64,000 bases of DNA. Origin: Allomesorhizobium camelthorni. GTDB taxonomy: Bacteria > Pseudomonadota > Alphaproteobacteria > Rhizobiales > Rhizobiaceae. The DNA lies in contig NZ_JAAKZF010000020.1 in the NCBI RefSeq assembly GCF_011045125.1, forward strand, positions 1 to 64,000. The letters are read 5' to 3'. The position numbers and the translations under genes were made by a program. The notes under the pieces were generated by a model. That model was not told the DNA's origin and did not search any database. It was given only the letters and a program-made list of their open reading frames with translations. Shown here piece by piece: positions 8,601 to 18,641 of this stretch (the stretch's first letter is position 1; every line of letters starts with the position of its first letter).

Positions 8601-11600
8601 CTACCGCAGCCGGCCGCCGGCATGGGCAAGCATGGTGTAGACCTTGCCGGTATCCGAGGTAAGGTAGGTCTGCGCGATGACATTGTCGCGGTCGTTGCGC
8701 GAGACGTCTTTCAGGAGCTTCTCGAAATCGTCGCAATAGCGGTCGACCGCTGCGCGGAATTCACTCTCCGTCTGGTATTTGCGGCGGATCTCGTCAAAGG
8801 TCTGCTGGCCTTTCAGCGTGTAGAGGCGGCGCGTGAACACGTCGCGTTCGCCGCGCCGGTAACGGTCCCACAACTCGATCGACGCCTCGTGGTCGATCGC
8901 ACGCGCGATGTCTACCGACAGCGAGTTCAGCGATTCCACGACATGGGCGGGCGAACGCGGATTGGTGGCGCCGCGCGGGGCGGTCTCTACCACGGCCGTC
9001 TGCGCGTCCTCACGCGAGGCTCCGCTGAGCAGGTCGCGCACCCAGCCGCCGGGCTGCGTCGCACGGCCGTTTTCGCGCGGCCTCTGCACGTCCGCCGGGC
9101 GCTCCGGCGCCTGTGCCGGGGCGGCGCGACGCGGTGGTTCGGGGGCACGCGGCGCAGGTGCCTGCGGCGCGGGCCGTTGCGCCGGGCGGGGTTCTGAAAC
9201 GTCGACCGTGCGGCCGGATTTCGCAACGATATCCGAAAGTTCCTTCAGCGCGTTGATCTGTTCCGTCACGGCGCGGCGGATGGCCGTCGTCGACTGCTTG
9301 GCTTCTTCGGGCATGTCGAGTACGCCGCGCTTCAGCTCTGCGCGGGTGGACTCCAGGTCCTGCCTGATCGAGCCGGCGGTGCGCCGCATGTCCTCGGTCG
9401 CTTCGGCGAAGCGCTTCGTGGCCGATTCCACCACTTCAGAGATGGCAGAGCGGATCTTGTCGGTCGAGGCGAGGGTGCGGTCCTCGGCCTTTTCCAGCGC
9501 CTTGCCGACCAAATCCTCGAAGGACTGCATGATGCGCTCCAGGTCTTCCGACTTCTTGACCAGGCCGACGGCCAGATCTTCGAGCGAGGACTGCCTCTCC
9601 AGCGTATGCTCGAGATTGCTCTGAGCCGAGCTCAACAGCTCCGACGCGCCGGACAGAAGACGGCTGTGCTCGTCGAACTTGGTGGCGATGGAGGCAACTT
9701 CCTTCAGCGTGTTGGAAGACAGCTCGGTGAGGCGCGACGTGTTGGAATCGACCAGCCTTGCGGAGCTTGCAAAGGTCATCGCGGCCTTTTCCGTGGTCGC
9801 TGCGAAGCTCTGCGTGCTGCCGGTCAGGCGTTCGTCGACAGCCGACAGGTTGCCTGCCGCCGCGTCGATCAGCGCGCCGAGCTGTGCACTCGAATCGGTG
9901 AGCTTTCCGATCAGGCTGTTCACACCTTCGGCAAGCGTCGAGCGTGCGCCCTCGACCGCCGACAGCGTTTCTGCGGTGCGGCTGGCGAGCGCATTGACCA
10001 ACGACGCGTTCTCGGCGCGCAGGCGTTCGGCAGCCTGCTCCGTCGCCTGCTCGAGGCTTTTCTGCAGCTCGCCGCCGCCTTCCGCCAGGCGCTCGGCGAG
10101 CGGCCGGCCGGCTTCGTCGAGAATGCGGGTGATCTCGGCCGACCGCTCCGCCAGCATCGAGTTCAGCTCGCGCGTGTTGGCGCCGATGGTGCGAGCCGCC
10201 TCGTTCGTGCTCTGGCCGATATGCTGGCCGACGGCGGTGAACGTTTCGGCGATCACATTGGCGCGCGACACGAGCTGCGTTTCCGCCTGGCTGATCTGCT
10301 CGCTGAGCTTCTGGCCCATGGCCTCGGCGCTGTAGGCGAGGCGGTTTTCGACATCGGCGATATGCGTGCCGACCTTTGCGGCAGCCGCTTCGGCGCTGGA
10401 CGAAAGCCTGATCTCGGCATCCGCCACATGCTGGCCGACGCGTGCTGCGGCTGCCTCCGCGCCCTGCGCTAGCTTCTCGTCGGCGCCGGCGAGCGCTTCC
10501 TCGATGGCGCGGGCACGGGCGTCCAGCTCCTTCGAGGTCTGCAGCGCGCGCGCAATGACGCGCTGTTCTGTGTTGGCGAACGCGTCGGCGATGCCGGCGG
10601 CATGCTGGCCGATGGTGGCCGAGCTGTCGCTGATCCGGGCGGCAAGCTGCTGGTCGGCGTCGGTGAAGACGCGGCCGATCTCGATGGCCCTGCCGGCAAG
10701 CGTGTCGGCGGTTTCTCCGACACGGGCGATAAGACGCTGGTCGGCATCCTCGAATGTGCGGACGATCTCGATCGCACGCGACCCGATGGCTTCGGAGCCT
10801 TCGGAGATACGCGCGGCGAGCTTCTGGTCGGCTTGATCGAACACACCCCCGAGTTCAGCCGCGCGGGAACCGAGCGCTTCCGCCCCCTCGGCAATCCGGG
10901 CGGCAAGCTTCTCGTCGACCGACTGGAATATGCTGCCGAGTTCGGTTGCGCGAGCAGCAAGCGCTTCGGCGGATTCGCCGATGCGCGCCCCGAGCCGCTG
11001 GTCTGCGTCGTCGAAGTTGCGCAGAATGTCTCCGGCGCGGGCGGCAAGCGTAGATGCCGTTTCCACTGCGCGTGCCACCAGCCGCTGATCCGCCTGTTCG
11101 AACGTCCGGGCAATGTCCTCGGCGCGGGCGGACAGGCTCTCGGCCGTCTCGCCGGTGCGGGCGGTGAGGCGCCGGTCGGCTTCCTCGAACACCTGGCTGA
11201 TGTCGTTGGCGCGTGCCAGAAGTGCCGCGGAAGTCTGCTCGGCGCGTTCGGCGATTTGCCGGTCGGCGTCCGTGAAGGCCTTGCCGGCCTCTTCGTGCAG
11301 CGCCGCAGTGACTTCGAGAACCTTTTCCCGCAGCGCGCCAGCGACGACGACGGCGCTCTTTTCGAGAACCAGGCGCACATTGTCGACGCCATTCGAAAGC
11401 GCACGCTCCATTGTGCCGGTACGTTCCTCGATGATGCCGGTCTGGCGCTGGAACGCTTCCTCGATCTTCTCGATGTCGGCTGCGAGCGCGTCGGAGATGA
11501 CGTTGCTCTTGCCGGCGATGGTTTCGATATGGCCCGAAATGGCCTGATCGATCTCCTGCCGTGCAGAGGTGAGCCTTTCAAGATCCTCTTCAAGCGCACG

Positions 11601-14600
11601 CGCCAGGGCGTCGCGGCCTTCGGCCAGCTTGCCGACATGCGCCGCCACGACCTCGTCGATGCCGGCGCGGCTCTGCGCGACCTTTTGCAGGTCGGCTTCG
11701 AGCGCCCGCGACAGGATGTTGCGGCCTTCGGCGAGCTTTTCCACCTGTCCGGCGACCAGCCCGTCGATGCCGGCGCGGCTTTCGGCCAGCTTGTTCAGGT
11801 CGGCTTGGAGCGCACGCCGCAGGATGTCGCGGCCCTCGGCGAGCTTCTCCACCTGCCCGGCGACTAGCCCGTCTATGCCGGCGCGGCTCTCGGCCAGCTT
11901 GTTCAGATCATCCTCCAGGCGGCGCGAAAGCATCTCGCGGCCCTCGACGAACCTCTGGGCATGGCCGGCCAGCAATTCGTCGATGCTGGAGAGATCCTCC
12001 TCGAGCGCCCGCTTGAGCGTTTCGCGGCCCTGCGCGAGCTTGTCCGCCTGGCCGGCAACAAGTCCGTCGATGCTTGCGAAGTCGTCTTCGAGCGCCCGCG
12101 ACAGCACGCTGCGATCCTGCGCGATCTTCTCCATCTGCGCCTTGACCAGGCCGTCGATGCTGGCGAGGTCGGCTTCGAGCGCCTGTGAAAGAATATTGCG
12201 CCCCTCGGCCAGCTTGCCGATGTGGCCGGCGACGATCTCGTCGATGCCTGCACGGGTCTCGGCGACCTTCTGCAAGTCCGCTTCCAGTGCTTGCGTCAGC
12301 AGGTTGCGGCCTTCCGTGATCTTCTCGACCTGGCCGGCGACCATGCCCTCGACCCTTGCAATGTCGTCTTCGAGTGCCTGCGAAAGGATTTGCCTGCCTT
12401 CGGCTATCCTTTCGACCTGGCTGGCGACGAGGCCGTCGATGTTGGACCGGACTTCCGAAAGCCTGCTGAGATCGGCTTCGAGCGCGCGGCGCAGGATATC
12501 GCGCCCCTCGGCGAGCTTTTCGACCTGGCCGGCGACCAGTCCGTCGATGCCAGAGCGGCTTTCCTGCAGCTTGCTGAGATCGGATTCCAGTGCGCGCGAC
12601 AGGATGCTGCGGCCTTCGACCAGCTTGCCGATATGGCTGGTGACCATTTCGTCAATGCCGGCGCGGGTTTGCGCCAGTTTCTGCGAATCTTCCGTGAGCG
12701 CGCGGGCGAGGCTATTGCGGCCTTCCGCCAGCCTTTCCAGTTGGCTTCCGAGTTCGGCGTCGATCGTGGCGCGCTGTTCGTTGATCTTGCGCAGATCCTC
12801 CTCCAGCGCCCGCGAGATCATCTCACGGCCTTCGGCAAGCTTGTGCACCTGCGCGCCTACAGCCTGGTCGATGTCGGCGCGGCTCTCGACGAATTTCGCC
12901 AGATCGGCATGGATCGCGTCCGCCATGCGGTCGCGGCTCTCGGCGAGCCGGCGTGAATTCTCCTCGACGGCCTGTTCGATGCCGGCACGGGCTTCGCCCA
13001 GCCGCTCGATGTCGGCGTCGAAGGCGCGAGATACTACGTTGCCCGCCTGTTCCAGCCGTCCTGCGAAATCACTGGCGCGCGCTTCGAGCATGGAGGAGGT
13101 CGAGGTGACGATGTTGGTCATCTCGGCGCCGATCCGCTCGCGGCCCTGTTCGATCAGTTCGGAAAGCGTCTGCTTGCCGTCGCTGAAAGTGGTGGCGATG
13201 TCGCGGGCCCGCTCGACCAGCGTGTCGTTTATCTGGCGGGCGCGGGCCTCGAGCGCCGCGTTGAGCTTCTGCGTGCCGAGGTCGAGCGCTTCGGCCCGTG
13301 TGTTGAACTCGCTGATCAGTCCCTGGCCGCGTTCGGCAAGGGTGCGCTCGATTCCCTGCAGGCTGGCCTCAAGGTCGGCATTCAGGGATTTCGCCGCCCC
13401 GCCGAGCAGCGAGACCATTCCGGAAGTGCGCTCGTCCAGGAGATCACTCAGCGAGCGCGTCACATCGTCGGAAGTCTGCGTCAGCTTGGCGATGCGCGTG
13501 TCGAGCAGGCTGGCGAAAGCCTCGCCCGATGTCGAGATGCGATCGCTGATCGTATGCAGGCGGCTGTCTAGCGAATCGAAGATCGACATGCCGCTCTCAT
13601 TGATGCGGTCGATCAGCGTGTCGCCGGAATTGGCGATCGTCATCGTCAGTTGCGTCGAAGCGCCGAGAATGCTGTCGCGTATGGAATCGCTCGCCGAGCC
13701 GAGCTGGTCCTTCAGCGTCTCATGCGCACCGGCGATCGAGGCGCGGACCCGCTCCGCATGGGTAACGACGGCTTCGCGCTCGCTGCCAAGCCCGTCGACG
13801 AGCGAGCGGATCCGAGCTTCGTTCTCCGTATAGGAGCGTTCGATCTGGTTGACTTCGGTGTGGACAAGCGTCTCCAGCTCGACGGCGCGCGCAAGCGTGC
13901 GCTCGATGCCTTCGCCCATCGCCGCGACTTCGCGGCGGACGGCCTGTCCGACCGTCATGACGCGGTCTTGCGCCATGTTCTCGGGTTCAGCCAGGCGGAA
14001 GGCGACTTCGGTCATGGATTGCGCGGCCAGCCGCATGTCCTGGGCGCGCCGGATCATCACCGCGAAACCCCAGAACAGGATGACGGGAACGATCGTGGCG
14101 ACAGCCAGCAGGACGGCGTTCGGCGTCGCGACGAGCTGCTCGACCGAACGGATATCCAGAAGGTTCGGCGTCAACATACGCCCAAACAGCACGCCGCCGG
14201 CAATCCACAGCAACGACAGGACCGCCACCACCCAATAGATGGCGTTGGACGAACGGCGGTTCATCCCTTGCAGGAGGCTGCGGTAGTCCTTCTGGCGGTC
14301 GTCATTGGCAGGCGCAAAACCGTTCGGCTGGTCGTTGGCTGGACGAAACCAGGTCGAAGCGGGGACATCTTCATTTGCCGGCGCTGGAGCCGATGTCGAT
14401 GCTGCGCTTGCCGGCGCTGGAGTCGATGTTGACGGCGCGCTGCTGGCTGCTGCCTGGGTGTTGCTTTCGGCGCGGCCTTCGCGCGCAAGCTCGTCGGCTG
14501 CCTGCGAAATCTGCGCTTCCAGATCCTCCATCGAGGCCGCGATATCGAGATCGTCGGCCCCCGCGCTCAAGTCGAAATCGAGCGCCTCCTCGAGTTCCCT

Positions 14601-14648
14601 GGCGACGTCGCTGTCAAAGTTCTTGGTTGTGGTAGGTTTTTTCGCCAT
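8601..14648 (-). CDS. Giant coiled-coil membrane protein, GPR/RgsE-like polar growth protein
   Basis: A 2015-aa protein beginning MAKKPTTTKNF. An acidic helical N terminus (residues 10-60) is followed by an Ala/Pro/Ser linker (65-95) and two membrane helices (~136-156 and ~178-199). About 1500 residues of helical repeats come next, then a Pro/Ala-rich linker and a conserved C-terminal helical domain (YRRGERDVFTRRLY to the end). One array has ~13 copies of a LAEGRxxLxRALEaDL unit; a second has ~9 copies of an aDQrLxARxxExaxxL unit. Length, twin membrane helices and apolipoprotein-like helices match Agrobacterium GPR (S. meliloti RgsE), which forms a ring at the growing pole; homology is inferred from architecture. 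The start avoids 21 upstream codons that look non-coding. Confidence 0.75.
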   Translation of the reverse strand: MAKKPTTTKNFDSDVARELEEALDFDLSAGADDLDIAASMEDLEAQISQAADELAREGRAESNTQAAASSAPSTSTPAPASAASTSAPAPANEDVPASTWFRPANDQPNGFAPANDDRQKDYRSLLQGMNRRSSNAIYWVVAVLSLLWIAGGVLFGRMLTPNLLDIRSVEQLVATPNAVLLAVATIVPVILFWGFAVMIRRAQDMRLAAQSMTEVAFRLAEPENMAQDRVMTVGQAVRREVAAMGEGIERTLARAVELETLVHTEVNQIERSYTENEARIRSLVDGLGSEREAVVTHAERVRASIAGAHETLKDQLGSASDSIRDSILGASTQLTMTIANSGDTLIDRINESGMSIFDSLDSRLHTISDRISTSGEAFASLLDTRIAKLTQTSDDVTRSLSDLLDERTSGMVSLLGGAAKSLNADLEASLQGIERTLAERGQGLISEFNTRAEALDLGTQKLNAALEARARQINDTLVERARDIATTFSDGKQTLSELIEQGRERIGAEMTNIVTSTSSMLEARASDFAGRLEQAGNVVSRAFDADIERLGEARAGIEQAVEENSRRLAESRDRMADAIHADLAKFVESRADIDQAVGAQVHKLAEGREMISRALEEDLRKINEQRATIDAELGSQLERLAEGRNSLARALTEDSQKLAQTRAGIDEMVTSHIGKLVEGRSILSRALESDLSKLQESRSGIDGLVAGQVEKLAEGRDILRRALEADLSRLSEVRSNIDGLVASQVERIAEGRQILSQALEDDIARVEGMVAGQVEKITEGRNLLTQALEADLQKVAETRAGIDEIVAGHIGKLAEGRNILSQALEADLASIDGLVKAQMEKIAQDRSVLSRALEDDFASIDGLVAGQADKLAQGRETLKRALEEDLSSIDELLAGHAQRFVEGREMLSRRLEDDLNKLAESRAGIDGLVAGQVEKLAEGRDILRRALQADLNKLAESRAGIDGLVAGQVEKLAEGRNILSRALEADLQKVAQSRAGIDEVVAAHVGKLAEGRDALARALEEDLERLTSARQEIDQAISGHIETIAGKSNVISDALAADIEKIEEAFQRQTGIIEERTGTMERALSNGVDNVRLVLEKSAVVVAGALREKVLEVTAALHEEAGKAFTDADRQIAERAEQTSAALLARANDISQVFEEADRRLTARTGETAESLSARAEDIARTFEQADQRLVARAVETASTLAARAGDILRNFDDADQRLGARIGESAEALAARATELGSIFQSVDEKLAARIAEGAEALGSRAAELGGVFDQADQKLAARISEGSEAIGSRAIEIVRTFEDADQRLIARVGETADTLAGRAIEIGRVFTDADQQLAARISDSSATIGQHAAGIADAFANTEQRVIARALQTSKELDARARAIEEALAGADEKLAQGAEAAAARVGQHVADAEIRLSSSAEAAAAKVGTHIADVENRLAYSAEAMGQKLSEQISQAETQLVSRANVIAETFTAVGQHIGQSTNEAARTIGANTRELNSMLAERSAEITRILDEAGRPLAERLAEGGGELQKSLEQATEQAAERLRAENASLVNALASRTAETLSAVEGARSTLAEGVNSLIGKLTDSSAQLGALIDAAAGNLSAVDERLTGSTQSFAATTEKAAMTFASSARLVDSNTSRLTELSSNTLKEVASIATKFDEHSRLLSGASELLSSAQSNLEHTLERQSSLEDLAVGLVKKSEDLERIMQSFEDLVGKALEKAEDRTLASTDKIRSAISEVVESATKRFAEATEDMRRTAGSIRQDLESTRAELKRGVLDMPEEAKQSTTAIRRAVTEQINALKELSDIVAKSGRTVDVSEPRPAQRPAPQAPAPRAPEPPRRAAPAQAPERPADVQRPRENGRATQPGGWVRDLLSGASREDAQTAVVETAPRGATNPRSPAHVVESLNSLSVDIARAIDHEASIELWDRYRRGERDVFTRRLYTLKGQQTFDEIRRKYQTESEFRAAVDRYCDDFEKLLKDVSRNDRDNVIAQTYLTSDTGKVYTMLAHAGGRLR

Positions 14649-14916
14649 GCCGCCATTACCCTGTACTAATGTCGCGGAAACGCCGGATTCCCGGCTCTTT
14701 TTTGCCCGCAAGCGAGGCTTATTATGGATATCCCGTACCGTACTGGCACAGTCCGGTAAAGGAAACTTGAATCGGCCCCGATGCGTAAAAGTTTAAACAT
14801 AGGGTTAACGAAGCCACGATTCTGGCGGCTTTGCGGCGGAATTGCGGGCTTCCCACATTAACGCGTTATCCACAATGATCGGAATAGGCTGAGCCGGTCA
14901 GATCCGACGCGCGAAC

Positions 14917-15312
14917 ATGAATTTCAGGAATCCAGAAATGGCACTGCCCGATGCCGACGCCATGGCATTTTCGATGCCCGGCGGCGAAAGCTGCGGCCAG
15001 GCGCGGTCGCGCCCGGTCGATCTGGTTCACCTTGCCCGGCAGACGATGGGCGACCGGGCGCTGGAGCAGCAGGTGCTGGCCCTGTTCGTCCAGCAGGCGA
15101 CGCTGGTCCGCGACCAGATCGTCGCCGCCAGTACTGGCGAGCGGCTTCGTCTCGCCCATGGCCTTATCGGCTCGGCGCGCGGGGTCGGTGCGTTTGCCAT
15201 CGCCGATTGCGCCGTCGAGATCGAGCGCAACCCGGATGACCGGCAGGTGCTCAAACGCTTGGCTCGCCTGATCGACGAGATGCGCGATTTCATCGCCGCC
15301 ATCGGCCGCTAA
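14917..15312 (+). CDS. Hpt domain-containing protein
   Basis: A 131-aa small helical protein. The motif LAHGLIGSARGVGA (His81) matches the phosphorylatable-histidine helix of Hpt domains, whose usual pattern is H-x-L-K-G-S-A, with Ile in place of Lys. It would relay phosphate between response regulators in the cytoplasm, if active. ATG at 14917 and ATG at 14938 (MALPDADAM) are both possible starts. It is divergent from the GPR-like gene across 268 bp. No kinase or receiver gene adjoins it; cckA is 11 kb away. Confidence 0.75.
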   Translation: MNFRNPEMALPDADAMAFSMPGGESCGQARSRPVDLVHLARQTMGDRALEQQVLALFVQQATLVRDQIVAASTGERLRLAHGLIGSARGVGAFAIADCAVEIERNPDDRQVLKRLARLIDEMRDFIAAIGR

Positions 15313-15427
15313 CTCCGCATAACCCAAGGCTGGACAAGGACTGCGCCACGGCGTGGGGCGTTTGCGCCGCAGTTGACTTGGCCGGTGGAGTGATTATCTC
15401 GGCTGATGATACCTCCCAGGACCCGTG

Positions 15428-15748
15428 ATGACCAAGCTTTCCTTCGTCGCCTTTGACGGCACCCGTTTCGATGTCGATGCCGAAAACGGCTCCACCGTCA
15501 TGGAAAACGCGATCCGCAACGCGGTTCCCGGCATTGAGGCCGAATGCGGCGGCGCCTGCGCCTGCGCGACGTGCCACGTCTATGTCGACGAGGAATGGAC
15601 CGGAGTGGTCGGCGAACCGGAGGCCATGGAAGAAGACATGCTCGATTTCGCCTACGAGGTTCAGCCCAATTCGCGGCTTTCCTGCCAGATCAAGGTGCGC
15701 GACGAACTGGACGGACTTGTGGTTCGCGTTCCGGAGCGGCAAGGCTAG
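15428..15748 (+). CDS. 2Fe-2S ferredoxin, adrenodoxin type
   Basis: A 106-aa ferredoxin. The cluster ligands are Cys40, Cys46, Cys49 and Cys86, in the C-x5-C-x2-C...C pattern of vertebrate-type ferredoxins ([12 protein letters not shown] and LSCQIKV). GTG at 15425 directly precedes the ATG at 15428 and is an alternative start. It carries electrons in the cytoplasm for biosynthetic oxidases or Fe-S assembly. A ferredoxin-NADP reductase gene follows after 51 bp on the same strand, so the two probably form a reductase-ferredoxin pair. Confidence 0.92.
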   Translation: MTKLSFVAFDGTRFDVDAENGSTVMENAIRNAVPGIEAECGGACACATCHVYVDEEWTGVVGEPEAMEEDMLDFAYEVQPNSRLSCQIKVRDELDGLVVRVPERQG

Positions 15749-16825
<1,077 letters not shown>

Positions 16826-16845
16826 AGGCAGGGCTCGCTGAAGGG

Positions 16846-17466
16846 CTAACCGGGCAGGCGGCCGTCCCCGATCCGTTCGAGGCGGTATCTCAACAGCCTG
16901 AGGATGCGGCTCTCGAAGTTCATGCCTTCGACGCGGTCGAACTCGACCTGCGCCCTGTCGTGCTTCTCCAGCAATTTCGTCGTTATCGCCTTGGCTTTCG
17001 CCGCCAAGACCTGGCAATTCTTCTCTCGGTAAAGGCCTTTCAGCGCCTCTTCCATCTCGCGGGCATGGTTCTTGGCGATGATGACATGGCTTTCTTCGTG
17101 CCGCTTGATGTCCGACGAAAGCGTGTCCCAGATCAGCCGCACATCCTGCTCGGCCTTTTTGCTGCGCCGCCATCTGGGCAGGATCATCCTGGCTTTGACC
17201 GTCACGTTCGCCTTTATGATCTGGCAGGAGCCGTTCTTGTCTTCGGCATAGCCGAGGCGCGTCGTGAACTCCATCCGGGTGGCGCCGGGATGGCGTTTGC
17301 CGGAATTCTTCAGCTGCGGCCCGCGCTTCAACAATTGCGATTCGATCTCGTCGAGCGTGCTGCCGCCGATCGAGAAATAGCTGTAGCTCTTGGACAGGCT
17401 GGCGCCTTGCGCCGGGGGCATGGCGCAAAGAAGGAGCGACAGGATGAGAAGCGATTTCTTGTTCAT
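16846..17466 (-). CDS. Secreted DUF922 family putative Zn-dependent protease
   Basis: A 206-aa protein with an N-terminal signal peptide (MNKKSLLILSLLLCAMPPAQG, cleavage near residue 21). An HExxH zinc motif (His123-Glu124-x-x-His127, in RHEESHVIIAKNH) is typical of DUF922 proteins, predicted periplasmic or secreted metalloproteases. DNGSCQII-like and GxxxxxxxY segments upstream of the motif also fit. No operon partner: the divergent neighbour is folK and the convergent one is the ferredoxin reductase. Activity is inferred from the motif only. Confidence 0.82.
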   Translation of the reverse strand: MNKKSLLILSLLLCAMPPAQGASLSKSYSYFSIGGSTLDEIESQLLKRGPQLKNSGKRHPGATRMEFTTRLGYAEDKNGSCQIIKANVTVKARMILPRWRRSKKAEQDVRLIWDTLSSDIKRHEESHVIIAKNHAREMEEALKGLYREKNCQVLAAKAKAITTKLLEKHDRAQVEFDRVEGMNFESRILRLLRYRLERIGDGRLPG

Positions 17467-17572
17467 GTTGCCTCACGCCACACCTTGCTTTACGGGCGTG
17501 CTCTGCGCAACGGAAAATCGACGGCCCGCAATTGGCCGTCGGCCGTTGCGGCGCATTATATCGAGGTGATGA

Positions 17573-18088
17573 TTGTCCGGCCACAATAGAGAGCGCGTCT
17601 ATCTCAGCCTGGGCGGAAACCTCGGCGATCCGGCCCGGTCCATGGGCGCGGCGCTGCGGATCCTCGACGCCGACCCGCTGACCGAGATCGTTGCGGTGTC
17701 GTCGCTCTACCGCACGCCGCCTTGGGGCAAGACCGACCAGCCCGATTTCCTCAACGCCGCCGCCGAGATCGAAACGGGCCTGGCGCCGCGTGAGCTTCTG
17801 GACCTGTGTCTCGAGGCCGAGCGCAAGTTGAAGCGCGTGCGCCAGGAGCGCTGGGGGCCGCGCTTGGTCGATATCGACATTCTGGTATTCGGCGACCGGC
17901 GCATCCATGAAGCGGGGCTCGACATACCCCATCCGCGGATGCTCCAACGCGCCTTCGTGCTCGTGCCGCTGGCCGAGATCGCCCCCGATTACACGGTCGG
18001 CGGGGTCAGCCTGGCCGAGCACCTCGGCAATATCGATCGCGCCGGCATCGAAAAGCTGCCTTCCGGCGGCGATTGGTGGAAGACCTAA
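17573..18088 (+). CDS. folK: 2-amino-4-hydroxy-6-hydroxymethyldihydropteridine pyrophosphokinase
   Basis: A 171-aa HPPK of folate synthesis. It transfers pyrophosphate from ATP to the pterin alcohol. Family motifs are LSLGGNLGDP near the N terminus, SSLYRTPPWG, QPDFLNAAAEI and the RWGPRLVDIDILVFG signature, then HPRMLQRAFVLVPL. The start is TTG at 17573: a TGA lies immediately upstream in frame (17570-17572), and GAGG at 17563-17566 is a well-placed ribosome-binding site. The 3' end overlaps the convergent DUF924 gene by 4 bp. No folB or folP is adjacent in the window. Confidence 0.93.
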   Translation: MSGHNRERVYLSLGGNLGDPARSMGAALRILDADPLTEIVAVSSLYRTPPWGKTDQPDFLNAAAEIETGLAPRELLDLCLEAERKLKRVRQERWGPRLVDIDILVFGDRRIHEAGLDIPHPRMLQRAFVLVPLAEIAPDYTVGGVSLAEHLGNIDRAGIEKLPSGGDWWKT

Positions 18089-18633
18089 CCGGCAAACCCG
18101 CCGCCATCGAGAAATGCCTGCTCCTCGGGCGTGGTTTGCCGTCCCAGCATCGGGTTTCGATGCGGAAAGCGGCCGAAACGCTCAATGATCGCGTGGTGAT
18201 CCAGCGCATATTTCAGATACTCCGCGGCGCGTGCCTTGGTTATCTCGACGGAGAATTCCTGGTCTTCGATGTGTTCCGAGTGTTCGAACGGCAAATAAAA
18301 GAAGACCCGCATCTCCTCATCGAATTTCATGTCGAACCCCGCATCGATGGCCTTTTTCGCGAAGTAGCGGGCCAGCGGATCGGTGGCATACATATGCCCC
18401 GTGCCGCGGAAACAGTTGCGTGGCAACTGGTCGAGCAGAATCATCAGCGCAAGCGCGCCTTCGGCACTGTCGGCCCAGTGGTCGCATTGGCGGCGCGCTG
18501 CGGCCATGTGCCGGTCCAGGAAGCGGCCGCGGAACTCCGCGTCGAACGCCTCGTCCTTGAAGAACCAGCGGTCAGGGCCCGCATCGCGCCAAAACGCTAC
18601 GATCTCGGCCGGGCCGGCTTCACTGTCCTTCAT
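18085..18633 (-). CDS. DUF924 family protein
   Basis: A 182-aa all-helical protein. The segments IVAFWRDAGPDRWFFKDEAFD, MILLDQLPRNCFRGTGHMYA and FFYLPFEHSE are the conserved blocks of DUF924, a family with a TPR-like fold and no established biochemical role. It is 8 bp downstream of the cation/proton antiporter gene on the same strand, so the two are likely co-transcribed. The function is unknown. Confidence 0.88.
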   Translation of the reverse strand: MKDSEAGPAEIVAFWRDAGPDRWFFKDEAFDAEFRGRFLDRHMAAARRQCDHWADSAEGALALMILLDQLPRNCFRGTGHMYATDPLARYFAKKAIDAGFDMKFDEEMRVFFYLPFEHSEHIEDQEFSVEITKARAAEYLKYALDHHAIIERFGRFPHRNPMLGRQTTPEEQAFLDGGGFAG

Positions 18634-18641
18634 GGGTCACC

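Noticed and set aside
11569-13833. 754-aa plus-strand open frame within the GPR-like gene
   Set aside because: It is antisense to the repeat array of the GPR-like gene; its Ser/Arg/Ala repeats mirror those repeats in a GC-rich sequence and resemble no protein.
14791-14810. CtrA-like site (TTAA...TTAA) between the GPR-like and Hpt genes
   Set aside because: The two TTAA boxes are separated by 8, not 7, bases; with no further support this may be chance, though regulation of polar growth by CtrA would be reasonable.
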